From Gammaproteobacteria bacterium (GTDB lineage Bacteria; Pseudomonadota; Gammaproteobacteria; JAADGQ01): a stretch of 57,333 nucleotides of DNA. Shown here one piece after another: positions 7,461-17,033 of the stretch; positions within the stretch are counted from its first letter, which is position 1, and each line of letters opens with the position of its first letter. The notes beneath the pieces are model-generated. The model did not search any database and was not told the origin of the DNA. It worked only from the letters and a program-made list of their open reading frames with translations. The stretch is taken from positions 1-57,333 of the forward strand of contig JAKITI010000017.1 in the NCBI GenBank assembly GCA_021648145.1, given 5' to 3'. Both the position numbers and the translations under genes were made by a program.

Positions 7461-10251
7461 TGTGTTCTACTTTTTTATAACGTGCGGGCATAAGTATTTG
7501 GAGTGCCGAAAAGCTTTTTTCTATCCATTGATTGTATACCCCTTGACGGGTTCTACGGGTGTTTTGAATATGTGTTTCAATGGCTTTCTCTTCGAAAGGA
7601 AAGGCTTGTTCTTCCAGTAATATGTCATATTGTTCAAGCTCTTCAGCATTTAACTCTTGTGGGCGCTCTGATTTTAACAAGGCCTGGCTGAAATCGTAAT
7701 AAATATTGGCGATGTTATAAGTGGCTGCAGTTGTGGAATCAGCAATAGCGTAGTTAGTAATTTGTGTATAGGCACTCAAGCTGCTTTGCATGTATCTTTT
7801 CTTTTTATGTAAATTATCTTTAAGTGGCGCAACCAGCTTGATTCTTTGATAGGAAGAGAGTGTTGATTTTGCCAGTGTGAGCGCTGCTTGTGATGCGATA
7901 TAACGGGTTCGATCTGTGCGTTTTTTTCCTGCATTCTTATCTGCTTCAATAATCTTTTTTAACCAGCTCTGATGAGCGAGCGGATTTTCACCATGGCTGT
8001 AAAGTACTGCAATTCTATTGTGTGCTTCAATAGCTTGCTCGAAAGGGTCAGGGTAGAGCGTGATGTAGCGCTCATAAATCGAGATTGCATCCTGTTTTTT
8101 GCCATTTTTTTGATATAAATCTGCCGTGAGCCACAATGCTTCACGTTCGACTGTACCTCCTTTTTTTATGATGTCACTAAATTCTTTTGCGGCTTTAAGA
8201 GGGTGCCCGCCTTCCATGTAGGCGACAGCCAGTTTGCTAGGCACTTCATTTTGCAGGGGATGATTGGGGTAACTCCGGCGAAAAACTTCTAAAATACGAA
8301 TGGCATTTTTCCAGTCTTTAAGAGCGATATAGCTGGCTGCGACATCAAAGGTTGCTGTTGCAATAATTGATGTGGCGTTAGGGGTGATGCGTTCAATGCG
8401 CAAATAGTGCTTGATCGCATTGTGATACTTTTGTTGTTTATGTTGAATTTCGCCTTGTTTGTAAATAGTCGCTGCGAGTCGTTCATCCAGTTTTTGCCGA
8501 TTTTGAATACTCTCAGCCGGAAGTTGTGCCAGTGCTTTTTTATAGGTGGCTTCAGCATCAGTGTAGTTTTTCATCTCAAATTGAGAGTGAGCGATTACAG
8601 TGAGTACAATCTGTTTTAATTCAGGTTTCAATGATGTGGATGTGTCGATAATTTTCTGTGCCGCATTAATTGCATTTCCGTATTCACCTGATGCATATAG
8701 CTGCTCAATGGCCTTAATTGTAATTTGTGTTGTTCGCGGATCTTGCGGGAAAGTTTCAGAGAAACGTAATGAGCTTAGCGCTGCTTCGCTTTCCCATTGC
8801 AATTTTTGCTGGTATCCCAGGCTTTTTTTATAGTGTTTTTGTGCAATCAGTGCAGCATAGCCTGCATCTGCAGAATTTTTATGGGTGGGGTAATCGTAGG
8901 CTGTTTTTTCATACTCTTTGATGGCATCGGCATAACGCTTACTTTCAAAGAGCAGCTCTGCCAGTAAAAAATTGACAGACGGTGTCTTGCTATCGTTTGG
9001 AAAGTTACGAATAAAAAGCTGATACCAGTGTGTTGCTTGGCGATAGGCTTCTGAGCTGTTATTTTTTTGTGCAATGGCATGGTAATGTTGAGCAACATCT
9101 TCTGTGTTGGATTTCAGGTCATCCATGATCTGGTGGCGTGCTGACTGATTGCGATCAGTCCAATAATCACTGTTGATGTCGTAACGTGTTATAAAGTCTA
9201 CTTTTGCATCAAGAAGCTTGTTACTCAGCCCTGCTTGTCGATAGACTTCCACTTTTTTTGCGAAGAAGTGAGGGGTGTGAATGCTGTAGGGAGATTGTTG
9301 AATAAAAGCGTCATAGGTTCGTGCTGCCTGAGCAGTTTTTCCCTGTTTTAAATAGTGTTCTCCCAGAAGTGAGTAAATGCGAAACTCATAGTCACGACGA
9401 CCTTGGCGACTGAAAAAATCATTGACAGATGACGCGCCATTTTGATAGGAAAAACTGAAGGTTAATACCTGGAAAATATCATCGACCAGCTTTCTGTCTG
9501 CATCCTTTTCAAGTGATGCAATGGACCACAGTAATGAGGTGTCCGTATCAAATAATATGATGTCAAGAAGTTTGATGAACGATTTTTGTGCCGATTGGTA
9601 TTGCCCCCATTTAAACTCACTCCAACCATGCTTGTAGAGTGCTTTTTCATAAAATATGGAAGGTTGACCTTTTTGAATGATTTTCTGATAGGCGTGTGCT
9701 GCTTCCTGGTATCGTTCAAGTGTAAATAGTGTGTCTCCCAGTCGAAAGTAAGCTTCAGCAGTGTACGGGCTATCAGGTTGGTTTTCTATGAGCTTTAAAA
9801 GTATTTGCAAGCTTTTAATCAGTTCTCCGCTCAGATCATAAGCACGAGCTAACTGGTAAAGTGCGCTATCTATATGTTCGTAGTCAGGGTTGTTTTTTAT
9901 TAACGATTCATAGTGCTTAATGGCTTGGTAGGGTGATGTTTCGGCATCTTGATTAACTGCGATTCTCTCTTCATATTTTTCGAGTTTCAGGTCAGCCAAT
10001 CGGCGTATTGCGTCGATTTTTCTATGGCTGTTGTCGGTCATATCAAGATAGGTTTGGTAGTATTTTATGGCTCTATTTTGTGACTCGATAGGTGAAATTT
10101 TTGTATCAATTTTGAGTGGTTTATTAAACAAGGCCAACTCATTCATACTTTTTTTATTGTTGGACTTTTCACTTTTTTGTTGGAGAGCCCCTCCAGTGCA
10201 TGCAGTGAGCATAATAATCAAGCATAAAGCTGATATAAATTGCCTTTTCAT
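7432..10251 (-). CDS. Large TPR lipoprotein of the envelope machine
   Basis: 939 residues beginning MKRQFISALCLIIMLTACTGG (lipobox LTAC). Almost the whole length is helical repeat: YKHALYQLARAYDLSGE-type, AYFRLGDTLFTLERYQEAAHAY, NFLLAELLFESKRYADAIKEYEKTAYDYP and FDVAASYIALKDWKNAIRILEVF units are clear TPRs (BamD/CpoB-like). It resembles the large TPR partner (GltD/AgnA position) found beside AglRQS-like motors. It overlaps its upstream neighbour by 4 bp and its downstream neighbour by 29 bp, showing tight coupling. Probably faces the periplasm and spans or organises the complex. Confidence 0.8.
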   Translation of the reverse strand: MKRQFISALCLIIMLTACTGGALQQKSEKSNNKKSMNELALFNKPLKIDTKISPIESQNRAIKYYQTYLDMTDNSHRKIDAIRRLADLKLEKYEERIAVNQDAETSPYQAIKHYESLIKNNPDYEHIDSALYQLARAYDLSGELIKSLQILLKLIENQPDSPYTAEAYFRLGDTLFTLERYQEAAHAYQKIIQKGQPSIFYEKALYKHGWSEFKWGQYQSAQKSFIKLLDIILFDTDTSLLWSIASLEKDADRKLVDDIFQVLTFSFSYQNGASSVNDFFSRQGRRDYEFRIYSLLGEHYLKQGKTAQAARTYDAFIQQSPYSIHTPHFFAKKVEVYRQAGLSNKLLDAKVDFITRYDINSDYWTDRNQSARHQIMDDLKSNTEDVAQHYHAIAQKNNSSEAYRQATHWYQLFIRNFPNDSKTPSVNFLLAELLFESKRYADAIKEYEKTAYDYPTHKNSADAGYAALIAQKHYKKSLGYQQKLQWESEAALSSLRFSETFPQDPRTTQITIKAIEQLYASGEYGNAINAAQKIIDTSTSLKPELKQIVLTVIAHSQFEMKNYTDAEATYKKALAQLPAESIQNRQKLDERLAATIYKQGEIQHKQQKYHNAIKHYLRIERITPNATSIIATATFDVAASYIALKDWKNAIRILEVFRRSYPNHPLQNEVPSKLAVAYMEGGHPLKAAKEFSDIIKKGGTVEREALWLTADLYQKNGKKQDAISIYERYITLYPDPFEQAIEAHNRIAVLYSHGENPLAHQSWLKKIIEADKNAGKKRTDRTRYIASQAALTLAKSTLSSYQRIKLVAPLKDNLHKKKRYMQSSLSAYTQITNYAIADSTTAATYNIANIYYDFSQALLKSERPQELNAEELEQYDILLEEQAFPFEEKAIETHIQNTRRTRQGVYNQWIEKSFSALQILMPARYKKVEHNETAIDRLH

Positions 10252-11213
10252 CGCGCGCCTCCTGATGCACGGCTCGCTTTTTTATCATAGATTTGAGCGG
10301 TTGCAAGATAAGCGTCGGCAAGGTAGTTGTTGAGTTGTTTTTTCTGTTTTTCCAATATTGAAATTGCAGATTGATTTAAAGCTTTTATCTGTATTTTACG
10401 CTCAGATTGTGTTTTTTTATTAAGGTGTTCAATCTCTTGCTGAAAAGAGTGGCTAGCCAGTAATGGGATTAAATAGTGGTTAATATAAGGTTTGAATAGT
10501 GTGTTTGGTTGAATATTTCCAGTAGGTGTCATACTTAGGTTATTTAGGTCGGTGATTGCAGATTCCAGTGTATGGATTCTTGTTTTATATTGTTCGATTG
10601 CATATTGGTATTCATTGAGCGACCTGTTATAAAAACCTAGTTTAAACAGTAGATCAGGAATTAAGTAAAGTGATTCCAGTACAGCGCTATTAATGGGTTG
10701 TTTTTGAAGTATGGACCAGGATTCAAGTGCTTGTTGATACTGTTTTAGTGCAAAGCTTGTTTGACCTGACCCAAGCAGGGCTTCGCTATAAAATAGACTG
10801 TAATTGGGGATCTCAATGAAATGTTTCCTGGCTAAAAATGGCTTTTTATTCTTTAGCAGAGTCTGGCCTGATATGAGGTGTGCTTTCTCTTTTAGTGCAC
10901 GCTGTTCCTCACCATATGCAGTTCGACGTATCACTTCACCTAGCAGTGCGATACCCGCTTTAATTTTTTGATGAGAAATAAGCGCAATACCAAGATTGTA
11001 ATGCCCATAAGCCGACTGGATTATACTTTGGTCCATGGTGGCGAGTATTTGGGCTGCCTGTGAGAGCTGATCTGTTTGAATGAGTAAGTTAAGTTTTTGG
11101 AGCTTGGTGCTCTCCTCTGCGTTACTGGTGCTATATGAAAATGATAAAAAACAAAGCAAAAACAGGCTAAGCAAGCTTGTATTTTTGAGAAGTAAAAATT
11201 TATACATACGCAT
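10248..11213 (-). CDS. Exported TPR-like protein, first gene of the motor operon
   Basis: 321 residues with an N-terminal signal (FLLLKNTSLLSLFLLCFLSFSYSTSNA). The rest is predicted all-helical, with weak TPR-like units (AYGHYNLGIALISHQKIKAGIALL and EALLGSGQTSFALKQYQQALESW) and a C-terminal coiled coil (EIEHLNKKTQSERKIQIKAL). It ends in a basic tail overlapping the next gene by 4 bp. It opens the eight-gene operon; the 118 bp upstream, up to the HDOD gene stop, must carry its promoter. Specific function unknown. Confidence 0.7.
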   Translation of the reverse strand: MRMYKFLLLKNTSLLSLFLLCFLSFSYSTSNAEESTKLQKLNLLIQTDQLSQAAQILATMDQSIIQSAYGHYNLGIALISHQKIKAGIALLGEVIRRTAYGEEQRALKEKAHLISGQTLLKNKKPFLARKHFIEIPNYSLFYSEALLGSGQTSFALKQYQQALESWSILQKQPINSAVLESLYLIPDLLFKLGFYNRSLNEYQYAIEQYKTRIHTLESAITDLNNLSMTPTGNIQPNTLFKPYINHYLIPLLASHSFQQEIEHLNKKTQSERKIQIKALNQSAISILEKQKKQLNNYLADAYLATAQIYDKKASRASGGAR

Positions 11214-11331
11214 TTTTAGTATGTTATTTTCCGATTAATTATTATTTTTTATCACTTGATAACTCATTCTGATGAAAATAACAATATTTGGCGCGATCAG
11301 TTCATCCGAAATAATAAAATGAAATTTTAAC

Positions 11332-12603
11332 TTAACCATTGAGTAATTGTCGTGTTTTTTCGATTTCACTGCGTGCTTCAACAAGAATTTCCAGGCTTTT
11401 AGATGGGCCGTCTTCGCTGAGGGGTAGTTTTTGGAACGCTGGAATCTCTATCATGGTGGGTAGGGTGGCTGCCTGGGGGGTGCCAAAATAGCTATGAAGT
11501 TGGGCAACAATAATAATGTCATTATAATCTGGGGTGCTCCCTGAGTCTCTTTGCCAGTTCTCTGCTTCCAGTGGAACGGAAAGTAATTCGGCAGGGAATT
11601 CCCATTTGCGTAAAATCATCGCACCAATTTCTCCGCGAAGCTGGTAAATAACGTGGTTTAGGGCGTTGCTGTCTTCCACCAAATCTGGATAGCGTTCAGC
11701 GTAACCGAGTATGGCGAGTGTGCCTATATCGTGTAGCAGGCCGCCTAACATCGCTATTTCTGGGTTAATACCTTTGACTGAATTGGATAAAATAGCGCTT
11801 ATTGATGCGACATGGGTGCTGTGATACCACAACTCTTTCATGCGCTCTGTAATTTGAGGGGAATTTGATTTAAATAGCTGTTGCAATGAAAATGTAGTGA
11901 CAATATCTCGAACTGTAGTGGAGCCTAAGCGTATTATTGCAGATTTACAGTCTGTAATTGCATTGGAGGCTTGGTAGAGTGGGCTTTTGGCAACATGGAT
12001 CAGTCGAGTGGCAATAGCAGGGTCGGACTGAATAATTTTAGCAATATCGTTCGCACCTTTTTCTGGGTCTTGTATGGCTTGCCGAATCCGTAAGGCCACA
12101 TCAGGCAAGCTGGGGAGCTCCAGTTTATCTTCAAGGCAATCTTTATTTATTTGTGCAAACAGCTGATTCTCTGTCGTTACATTTTCTGCAGTTATTTTTT
12201 CATTTTTCAAAACCTGGGTTGAGATGGATGAGTTGTCTCGAGCCTTTTTATAAATTTTTTCTAGTAACAATGACTCTACCTGAATAAGTTTTGTATCTGT
12301 TTTTGTTGTGACATCGGCTGGGTGTGTGCTGTTGCCATAAAGGGGGGATAATGCTGACTCCGTACCGCCAATGATTGTTTTGATTTCACCGTTATCATCA
12401 AGTCGCTCAGCGGTGCCGGTAATAATGTAAAAGTCATACATGCTGTTTTGGTATTTTTGACGCAACCGAAAGTTTGCGGGGCGTTCAATAAAAGTACATT
12501 TTGAAGCAAATTGTTTTGCTTCATCGCGCGACAATTCGCGGAGGGGTCTTAACGTCAGGAAAAAATCGAGTGTGATTTTAGGTTGAGCCGCTGTCATTGT
12601 CAT
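11332..12603 (-). CDS. HDOD-domain protein with N-terminal cNMP-binding-like domain
   Basis: 423 residues. Residues about 12-115 look like a cyclic-nucleotide-binding fold (FASKCTFIERPANFRLRQKY, TGTAERLDDNGEIKTIIGG). Residues about 165-360 are an HDOD domain: LPSLPDVALRIRQAIQDPEKGANDIAKIIQSDPA, then LIHVAKSPLY and MLGGLLHDIGTLAIL. HDOD proteins are signalling adaptors in cyclic-di-GMP and stress networks and usually lack HD phosphohydrolase activity. It is on the same strand as the motor operon, 118 bp upstream, so co-regulation is possible but not shown. Confidence 0.85.
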   Translation of the reverse strand: MTMTAAQPKITLDFFLTLRPLRELSRDEAKQFASKCTFIERPANFRLRQKYQNSMYDFYIITGTAERLDDNGEIKTIIGGTESALSPLYGNSTHPADVTTKTDTKLIQVESLLLEKIYKKARDNSSISTQVLKNEKITAENVTTENQLFAQINKDCLEDKLELPSLPDVALRIRQAIQDPEKGANDIAKIIQSDPAIATRLIHVAKSPLYQASNAITDCKSAIIRLGSTTVRDIVTTFSLQQLFKSNSPQITERMKELWYHSTHVASISAILSNSVKGINPEIAMLGGLLHDIGTLAILGYAERYPDLVEDSNALNHVIYQLRGEIGAMILRKWEFPAELLSVPLEAENWQRDSGSTPDYNDIIIVAQLHSYFGTPQAATLPTMIEIPAFQKLPLSEDGPSKSLEILVEARSEIEKTRQLLNG

Positions 12604-12707
12604 GCTGTAACGATCCGTGTTGAATAGATGGTTGATTAATATAAATATCGGAAGAAAGTTATTTGAACTTAGGGGTTATTTAAAAAAATATTGAGAGGAG
12701 AAAGTTT

Positions 12708-13442
12708 ATGGATAATAGTCAAGTGCTTGCAGGAAAAGTTGTTGTGATATCAGGTGCCAGTAGCGGAATTGGCCGTGCAGTTGCGCTTGAGGTTGCAAGG
12801 CAAGGTGGAATTCCTTGTTTGATTGGGCGGCGCATTGATGCATTGAATAGTGTGTTGTCTGAGGTGCGTGAGTATGTGGTTGGTGCACAGTGTTATGAAG
12901 CAGATTTAACGGATGATGATGCGCAGAGCAATTTATTGGTTTTGTTGAAACAAGATTTTGATGGGCTTGATGCATTAGTGCATTGTGCCGGTGTATTTGC
13001 CATGGGTGCAGTGGAAACAGAGTCGGTGGCACGCCTGGATTGGCAATATAAAATAAATGTAAGAGCGCCTTATTTGTTAACTCAGCATTTGTTGCCTTCG
13101 TTGAAACAGCAACAAGGCCAGATTGTTTTTGTTAACTCAACGGTGGGTCTGGCAGCAAAATCGGGAGTGGCACAGTATGCTGCAAGCAAAGCAGCATTGA
13201 AAGCGATTGCTGATGCATTAAGGGAGGAGGTCAACCCAGACGGGGTGCGAGTGCTTTCTATTTACCCAGGGCGAACGGCAAGCCCGATGCAAGAGGCGAT
13301 TCATAAAATGGAAAAACGAAATTATGATAGTGCGCGTTTGATGCAGTCTTCCGATGTGGCTGACGCAATTGTTTATGCGCTGAGTGCACCGAGAACGGCT
13401 GAGGTTACTGATATTACAGTTCGCCCTATGGCCAGATTATAG
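12708..13442 (+). CDS. Short-chain dehydrogenase/reductase (SDR)
   Basis: 244 residues with every classical SDR mark: the NAD(P) motif SGASSGIG (about 15-22), the segment HCAGV (92-96, in place of NAG), catalytic Ser144 (NSTVG) and Tyr157-X3-Lys161 (YAASK). Arg41-Arg42 after the second strand favours NADP. A strong ribosome site (GAGAGGAGAAAG) lies 6 bp before the ATG. The substrate cannot be told from sequence. It stands alone between the HDOD gene (divergent) and the cbb3 operon. Confidence 0.9.
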   Translation: MDNSQVLAGKVVVISGASSGIGRAVALEVARQGGIPCLIGRRIDALNSVLSEVREYVVGAQCYEADLTDDDAQSNLLVLLKQDFDGLDALVHCAGVFAMGAVETESVARLDWQYKINVRAPYLLTQHLLPSLKQQQGQIVFVNSTVGLAAKSGVAQYAASKAALKAIADALREEVNPDGVRVLSIYPGRTASPMQEAIHKMEKRNYDSARLMQSSDVADAIVYALSAPRTAEVTDITVRPMARL

Positions 13443-13797
13443 GGGTAATTTCAGGGAATATTTATATAAATTAATGGTCACGGTATTGGAGTGTAGGTCA
13501 TTGAATTTTATAGTTAAAATTCCGGGTGATTTTTACCCCATATTTTGTCATATCTGCTGCTTGTTTGTGAAGTGAGTCACAAGCTTGCGCGCCTATCTAA
13601 AATCAAGTACGCTCCCATCTCGACACCTCAATATATAAAAGGTTCCTGAGTGTTTTGGTATGTTATACCTTAATTCTAAGTAGCCATTATATGTGGGGGT
13701 TGGCGGGGCTTGCGGTTGTTGAGTGGCTTTCAGTTCGTTGCTACATGACAGTTCGTTAAGTTCACTTCTTTTGATTAATAAAAATGGAGGGGGTTAC
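13443..13797 (+). promoter_or_regulatory. 355-bp leader/control region of the cbb3 operon
   Basis: No gene is visible. It holds a perfect CRP-type palindrome (13565-13582) and a second small palindrome, GGTAT-GTT-ATACC (13657-13669). An exact FNR/Anr box (TTGAT-N4-ATCAA) was looked for and not found. The last bases carry the ccoN ribosome site ATGGAGG (13784-13790). Confidence 0.55.
13565..13582. promoter_or_regulatory. CRP/Vfr-type binding site upstream of ccoN
   Basis: TTGTGAAGTGAGTCACAA is a perfect 6+6 palindrome and fits TGTGA-N6-TCACA exactly, the consensus of the CRP family. It lies about 215 bp before the ccoN start. It suggests cAMP-CRP or a CRP relative, rather than a standard FNR box, in control of the oxidase. 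Confidence 0.55.
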
Positions 13798-15222
13798 GTG
13801 TCTGCTATCACAACAGATGAAAAGACATACAACTTCGATATCGTTAGAGCATTTACCATCTGCGCTGTAGTGTATTTGGTGGTGGGTGCTTCTATTGGTG
13901 TCTATATTGCCTCAGAGTTGGCTTGGCCAGCACTGAATTTCGATAGCCCATATTTGACTTTTGGTCGTTTACGACCATTGCATACAAATGCGGTTATTTT
14001 TGCTTTTGGTGGTTGTACTTTAATGGCGACCGCATTCTATATCGTTCAACGTACATGTCATGTACGGTTATGGAGCGATAAGATGGCTTGGTTTACTTTC
14101 TGGAGCTGGAACTTCGTCATTGTATGTGCAGTAATTACATTGCCTTTGGGTTACACGCAAGGTAAAGAGTATGCAGAGCTGGAGTGGTGGATTGATATCA
14201 TCCTTGCCCTTTCATGGCTCTCTTACATGATCAACTTTATTATGACGTTGGTGATCAGGAGAACATCCCACATTTATGTGGCGAATCTGTTCTTCCTAGG
14301 TATGATGATCATGATCACCTACCTGCATGTCGTGAACTCGGCAGCGATTCCAGTTTCAATGATGAAATCGTATTCTGCTTATGCAGGCGTTCAAGATGCG
14401 ATGATTCAATGGTGGTATGGCCATAATGCAGTAGGTTATTTCTTGACAGCTGGTTTCCTTGGGATTATGTATTACTTCATTCCCAAGCAAGCAAATCTTC
14501 CGATCTTCTCATATCGTTTGTCGGTGCTTCATTTCTGGGCTCTGATGTTCGGTTATGCTTGGTTGGGTGCGCATCATTTGCAATATACCGCGCTTCCTGA
14601 CTGGACTGGATCTTTAGGTGCTGCAATCTCTATTGCTATGATTATTCCTTCGTGGGGTGGTGCATTGAATGGTCTGTTGACACTTTCTGGTGCATGGCAC
14701 AAGTTACGTGATGACTACATTCTTCGTTTCTTGATTATCTCTCTGGCTTTCTATGCAATGGCTACTTTTGAAGGCCCTGTCATGGGAATCAAGACGGTTA
14801 ATGCATTGTCTCATTATACAGACTGGACTATAGGTCACGTTCACTCAGGTGCATTAGGTTGGGTTGCAATGGTCTCTTTTGGTGGTATTTACCATATGGT
14901 GACTCGTTTATGGGGTCGTGAAATGTACTCAACAACGTTGTTGGGCGTTCATTTCTGGCTGGCAACAATCGGTGCTGTTATTTACATTTGTGCAATGTGG
15001 GTGTCCGGTATTATGCAAGCGCTGATGTGGCGTGCGACAGATGAGTATGGCAATCTGGTTTATACGTTTGTTGAATCTGTTTCCGCAATGCATCCGTTTT
15101 ATGTAATGCGTGCAATTGGTGGAGCACTCTTCTTGCTCGGCGCTATTCTTATGCTCTATAACATTGTGATGACTATTCGCAGTGCCAAGAGTGAAACAAA
15201 TATGGCAACAGCCAACGCATAA
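13798..15222 (+). CDS. ccoN: cbb3-type cytochrome c oxidase subunit I
   Basis: A GTG start at 13798, 7 bp after ATGGAGG, gives a 474-residue protein, the normal CcoN size; an upstream in-frame start at 13723 would add an unlikely 25 residues. Twelve membrane helices are expected. Haem and copper ligands are visible: [14 protein letters not shown] (low-spin haem b His), [11 protein letters not shown] (CuB His and the helix VII Tyr region), [13 protein letters not shown] (two CuB His) and [10 protein letters not shown] (haem b3 and low-spin haem His). It reduces O2 to water at high affinity and pumps protons. First gene of ccoNOQP. Confidence 0.97.
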   Translation: MSAITTDEKTYNFDIVRAFTICAVVYLVVGASIGVYIASELAWPALNFDSPYLTFGRLRPLHTNAVIFAFGGCTLMATAFYIVQRTCHVRLWSDKMAWFTFWSWNFVIVCAVITLPLGYTQGKEYAELEWWIDIILALSWLSYMINFIMTLVIRRTSHIYVANLFFLGMMIMITYLHVVNSAAIPVSMMKSYSAYAGVQDAMIQWWYGHNAVGYFLTAGFLGIMYYFIPKQANLPIFSYRLSVLHFWALMFGYAWLGAHHLQYTALPDWTGSLGAAISIAMIIPSWGGALNGLLTLSGAWHKLRDDYILRFLIISLAFYAMATFEGPVMGIKTVNALSHYTDWTIGHVHSGALGWVAMVSFGGIYHMVTRLWGREMYSTTLLGVHFWLATIGAVIYICAMWVSGIMQALMWRATDEYGNLVYTFVESVSAMHPFYVMRAIGGALFLLGAILMLYNIVMTIRSAKSETNMATANA

Positions 15223-15236
15223 GAGGAGAGAATTCA

Positions 15237-15902
15237 ATGGCTCATAATAGCAATGAAAAAATGTCTTTCCAGGAAAAGACGGAAACAAAGGTCTGGCTCT
15301 TGGTTATTTGTCTGGCATTAGGGCTTTCAGTTGCGGGTATTGTACAGATTTTGCCGCTTAGCTATCTCGATAGTACCTATGAAACGCTGACTGAAGAAGA
15401 AGATGGTATTCGTCCTTACACAGCGCTCGAACTGGAGGGTCGTGATATTTACATTCGTGAAGGTTGTTACACTTGCCATTCGCAAATGATTCGTCCTTTC
15501 CGTGATGAGAAACAGCGTTATGGACACTACTCTTTGGCAGTGGAATCCAAGTACGATCATCCGTTTCAATGGGGTTCAAAACGTACTGGACCTGATTTGG
15601 CTCGTGTCGGTGGTAAATACTCAGACGAGTGGCACTATCAGCATATGATGGAGCCTAAGTCTGTTGTACCTGAAACTGTGATGCCTGCTTATCCGTGGTT
15701 AGCAACTGAAATAATAGATCATACGATGACTGCAAAAAAGATGAACGCTTTATCGATAGTTGGGGTTCCTTATACTCAAGCAGATATGGATGGAGCAGCT
15801 GATGCGGTTCAAGGCAAAACAGGAATGGATGCCATGATCGCTTATTTGCAAGTATTGGGTACGATGGTAAATTTCCAGGAAGGAAAGGATTACCGTCAAT
15901 GA
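15237..15902 (+). CDS. ccoO: cbb3 oxidase monohaem cytochrome c subunit II
   Basis: 221 residues: one N-terminal membrane helix (about 19-40), then a periplasmic cytochrome c domain with [12 protein letters not shown] (haem binding) and a Met ligand in [10 protein letters not shown]. These are diagnostic of CcoO/FixO. GAGGAGAG ribosome site before the ATG, 14 bp after ccoN. It takes electrons from CcoP and passes them to the CcoN low-spin haem. Its stop overlaps the ccoQ start by 4 bp. Confidence 0.97.
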   Translation: MAHNSNEKMSFQEKTETKVWLLVICLALGLSVAGIVQILPLSYLDSTYETLTEEEDGIRPYTALELEGRDIYIREGCYTCHSQMIRPFRDEKQRYGHYSLAVESKYDHPFQWGSKRTGPDLARVGGKYSDEWHYQHMMEPKSVVPETVMPAYPWLATEIIDHTMTAKKMNALSIVGVPYTQADMDGAADAVQGKTGMDAMIAYLQVLGTMVNFQEGKDYRQ

Positions 15903-16120
15903 TTGAATCCGTGAAGGAGTATTTTCACACGGATTGGGCGGCTATGACTGATACCGATTGGTTCGGGCTTGTGGCCGTCATTATCCTAAGCGTTTTGATG
16001 CTTATTCTTTATTTTTATGTATTTAATCCTAAAAATAAAGATAAGCTCGAAAGTCATCGTGATTTCGTATTAAAAGATAACTCGACTGTTGGAGAGGATA
16101 ACCATGGCGATAAAAAATAG
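15899..16120 (+). CDS. ccoQ: cbb3 oxidase small subunit CcoQ
   Basis: 73 residues with one membrane helix ([23 protein letters not shown]) and a charged C-terminal tail ([16 protein letters not shown]), typical of CcoQ/FixQ, which stabilises the assembled oxidase. Overlaps ccoO by 4 bp and ccoP by 17 bp, so it is translationally coupled to both. Confidence 0.93.
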   Translation: MIESVKEYFHTDWAAMTDTDWFGLVAVIILSVLMLILYFYVFNPKNKDKLESHRDFVLKDNSTVGEDNHGDKK

Positions 16121-16961
16121 CCAAAATCAGGTGCCTGATACCGGACATGAGTGGGACGGTATTCGGGAATTAACTAACCCGCCACCACGTTGGTGGACAA
16201 TTGCTTTTTACCTAAGTGCTGTTTGGGTAATAGTGTATTTAATCATCTACCCATCAATTCCTTTGGTAACAGACCATACTAAAGGTGTGATTGGCTGGAC
16301 TGCAATTGGTGAGTATAAGGAAGCGGTTGCTGCAAATGATGCGATTCGTAAACCTTATCTCGATAAGTTGGAAACAATGAGTGCTCAGGATATTATCAAT
16401 GACCCTGAAATGCTTAATTTTGCTAACTCATCAACCAAAGCGTTATTTGGTGATTACTGTGCTGCTTGTCATGGCTCAAATGGCCAAGGCATAGCAGGTA
16501 TGTTTCCTGTGCTGCTGGATGATGACTGGTTGTATGGGGGTACTGTTTCAGATATCACCACTACAATTGCCAGTGGTCGTAAAGGAAATATGCCAGCTCA
16601 TACAGGTACTCTTGATGACACGCAAATCAATCTTTTGACTGATTTTGTGATTGCAGCAGCAGCAGGGAGTGCAACCCAGGAAGGTTGGGATGCTTACCAG
16701 GCGGCAGGTTGCTTTGCATGTCACGGTGCTGATGCAAAAGGTAACAAATGGATGGGTTCAGCGAACCTGACTGATGGTATCTGGCGCTTTGGCAGTGATC
16801 GTGAAGCTGTGATGAATGTTATTAAACATGGTGTTAATCAAGACGGTGTTGATGGTACTGTAGATGGTGTCATGCCAGCATTTGGTGACAGACTATCGAC
16901 AAATGACATTAAATTGTTAACCGTTAAGGTCTGGTCTCTTGGCGGAGGCCAATCGGAGTAA
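16104..16961 (+). CDS. ccoP: cbb3 oxidase dihaem cytochrome c subunit III
   Basis: The ATG at 16104 follows GGAGAGG closely and gives 285 residues; an in-frame start at 16089 has no ribosome site. An N-terminal membrane helix (WWTIAFYLSAVWVIVYLIIYP) is followed by two cytochrome c domains with CAACHGSNGQG and CFACHGADAKG, and Met ligands in KGNMPAH and GVMPAFG. It accepts electrons from soluble or membrane-bound cytochromes c and feeds CcoO. Last recognised structural subunit, 72 bp before a 37-codon reading frame. Confidence 0.97.
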   Translation: MAIKNSQNQVPDTGHEWDGIRELTNPPPRWWTIAFYLSAVWVIVYLIIYPSIPLVTDHTKGVIGWTAIGEYKEAVAANDAIRKPYLDKLETMSAQDIINDPEMLNFANSSTKALFGDYCAACHGSNGQGIAGMFPVLLDDDWLYGGTVSDITTTIASGRKGNMPAHTGTLDDTQINLLTDFVIAAAAGSATQEGWDAYQAAGCFACHGADAKGNKWMGSANLTDGIWRFGSDREAVMNVIKHGVNQDGVDGTVDGVMPAFGDRLSTNDIKLLTVKVWSLGGGQSE

Positions 16962-17033
16962 TCCCTTCCATAACCTTTTAAGGAAGGGATTGTATCTCTT
17001 CCTTTCTAACACTAAAATTTTAGGAGGTTCATT

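Noticed and set aside
7503-10333. Short plus-strand frames across the TPR genes
   Set aside because: All are antisense shadows of clear TPR coding sequence with no ribosome sites.
13769-13782. Possible FNR/Anr box TTGATTAATAAAAA before ccoN
   Set aside because: The second half-site is AAAAA rather than ATCAA and the site lies right against the ribosome site, too close to act as an activator site.
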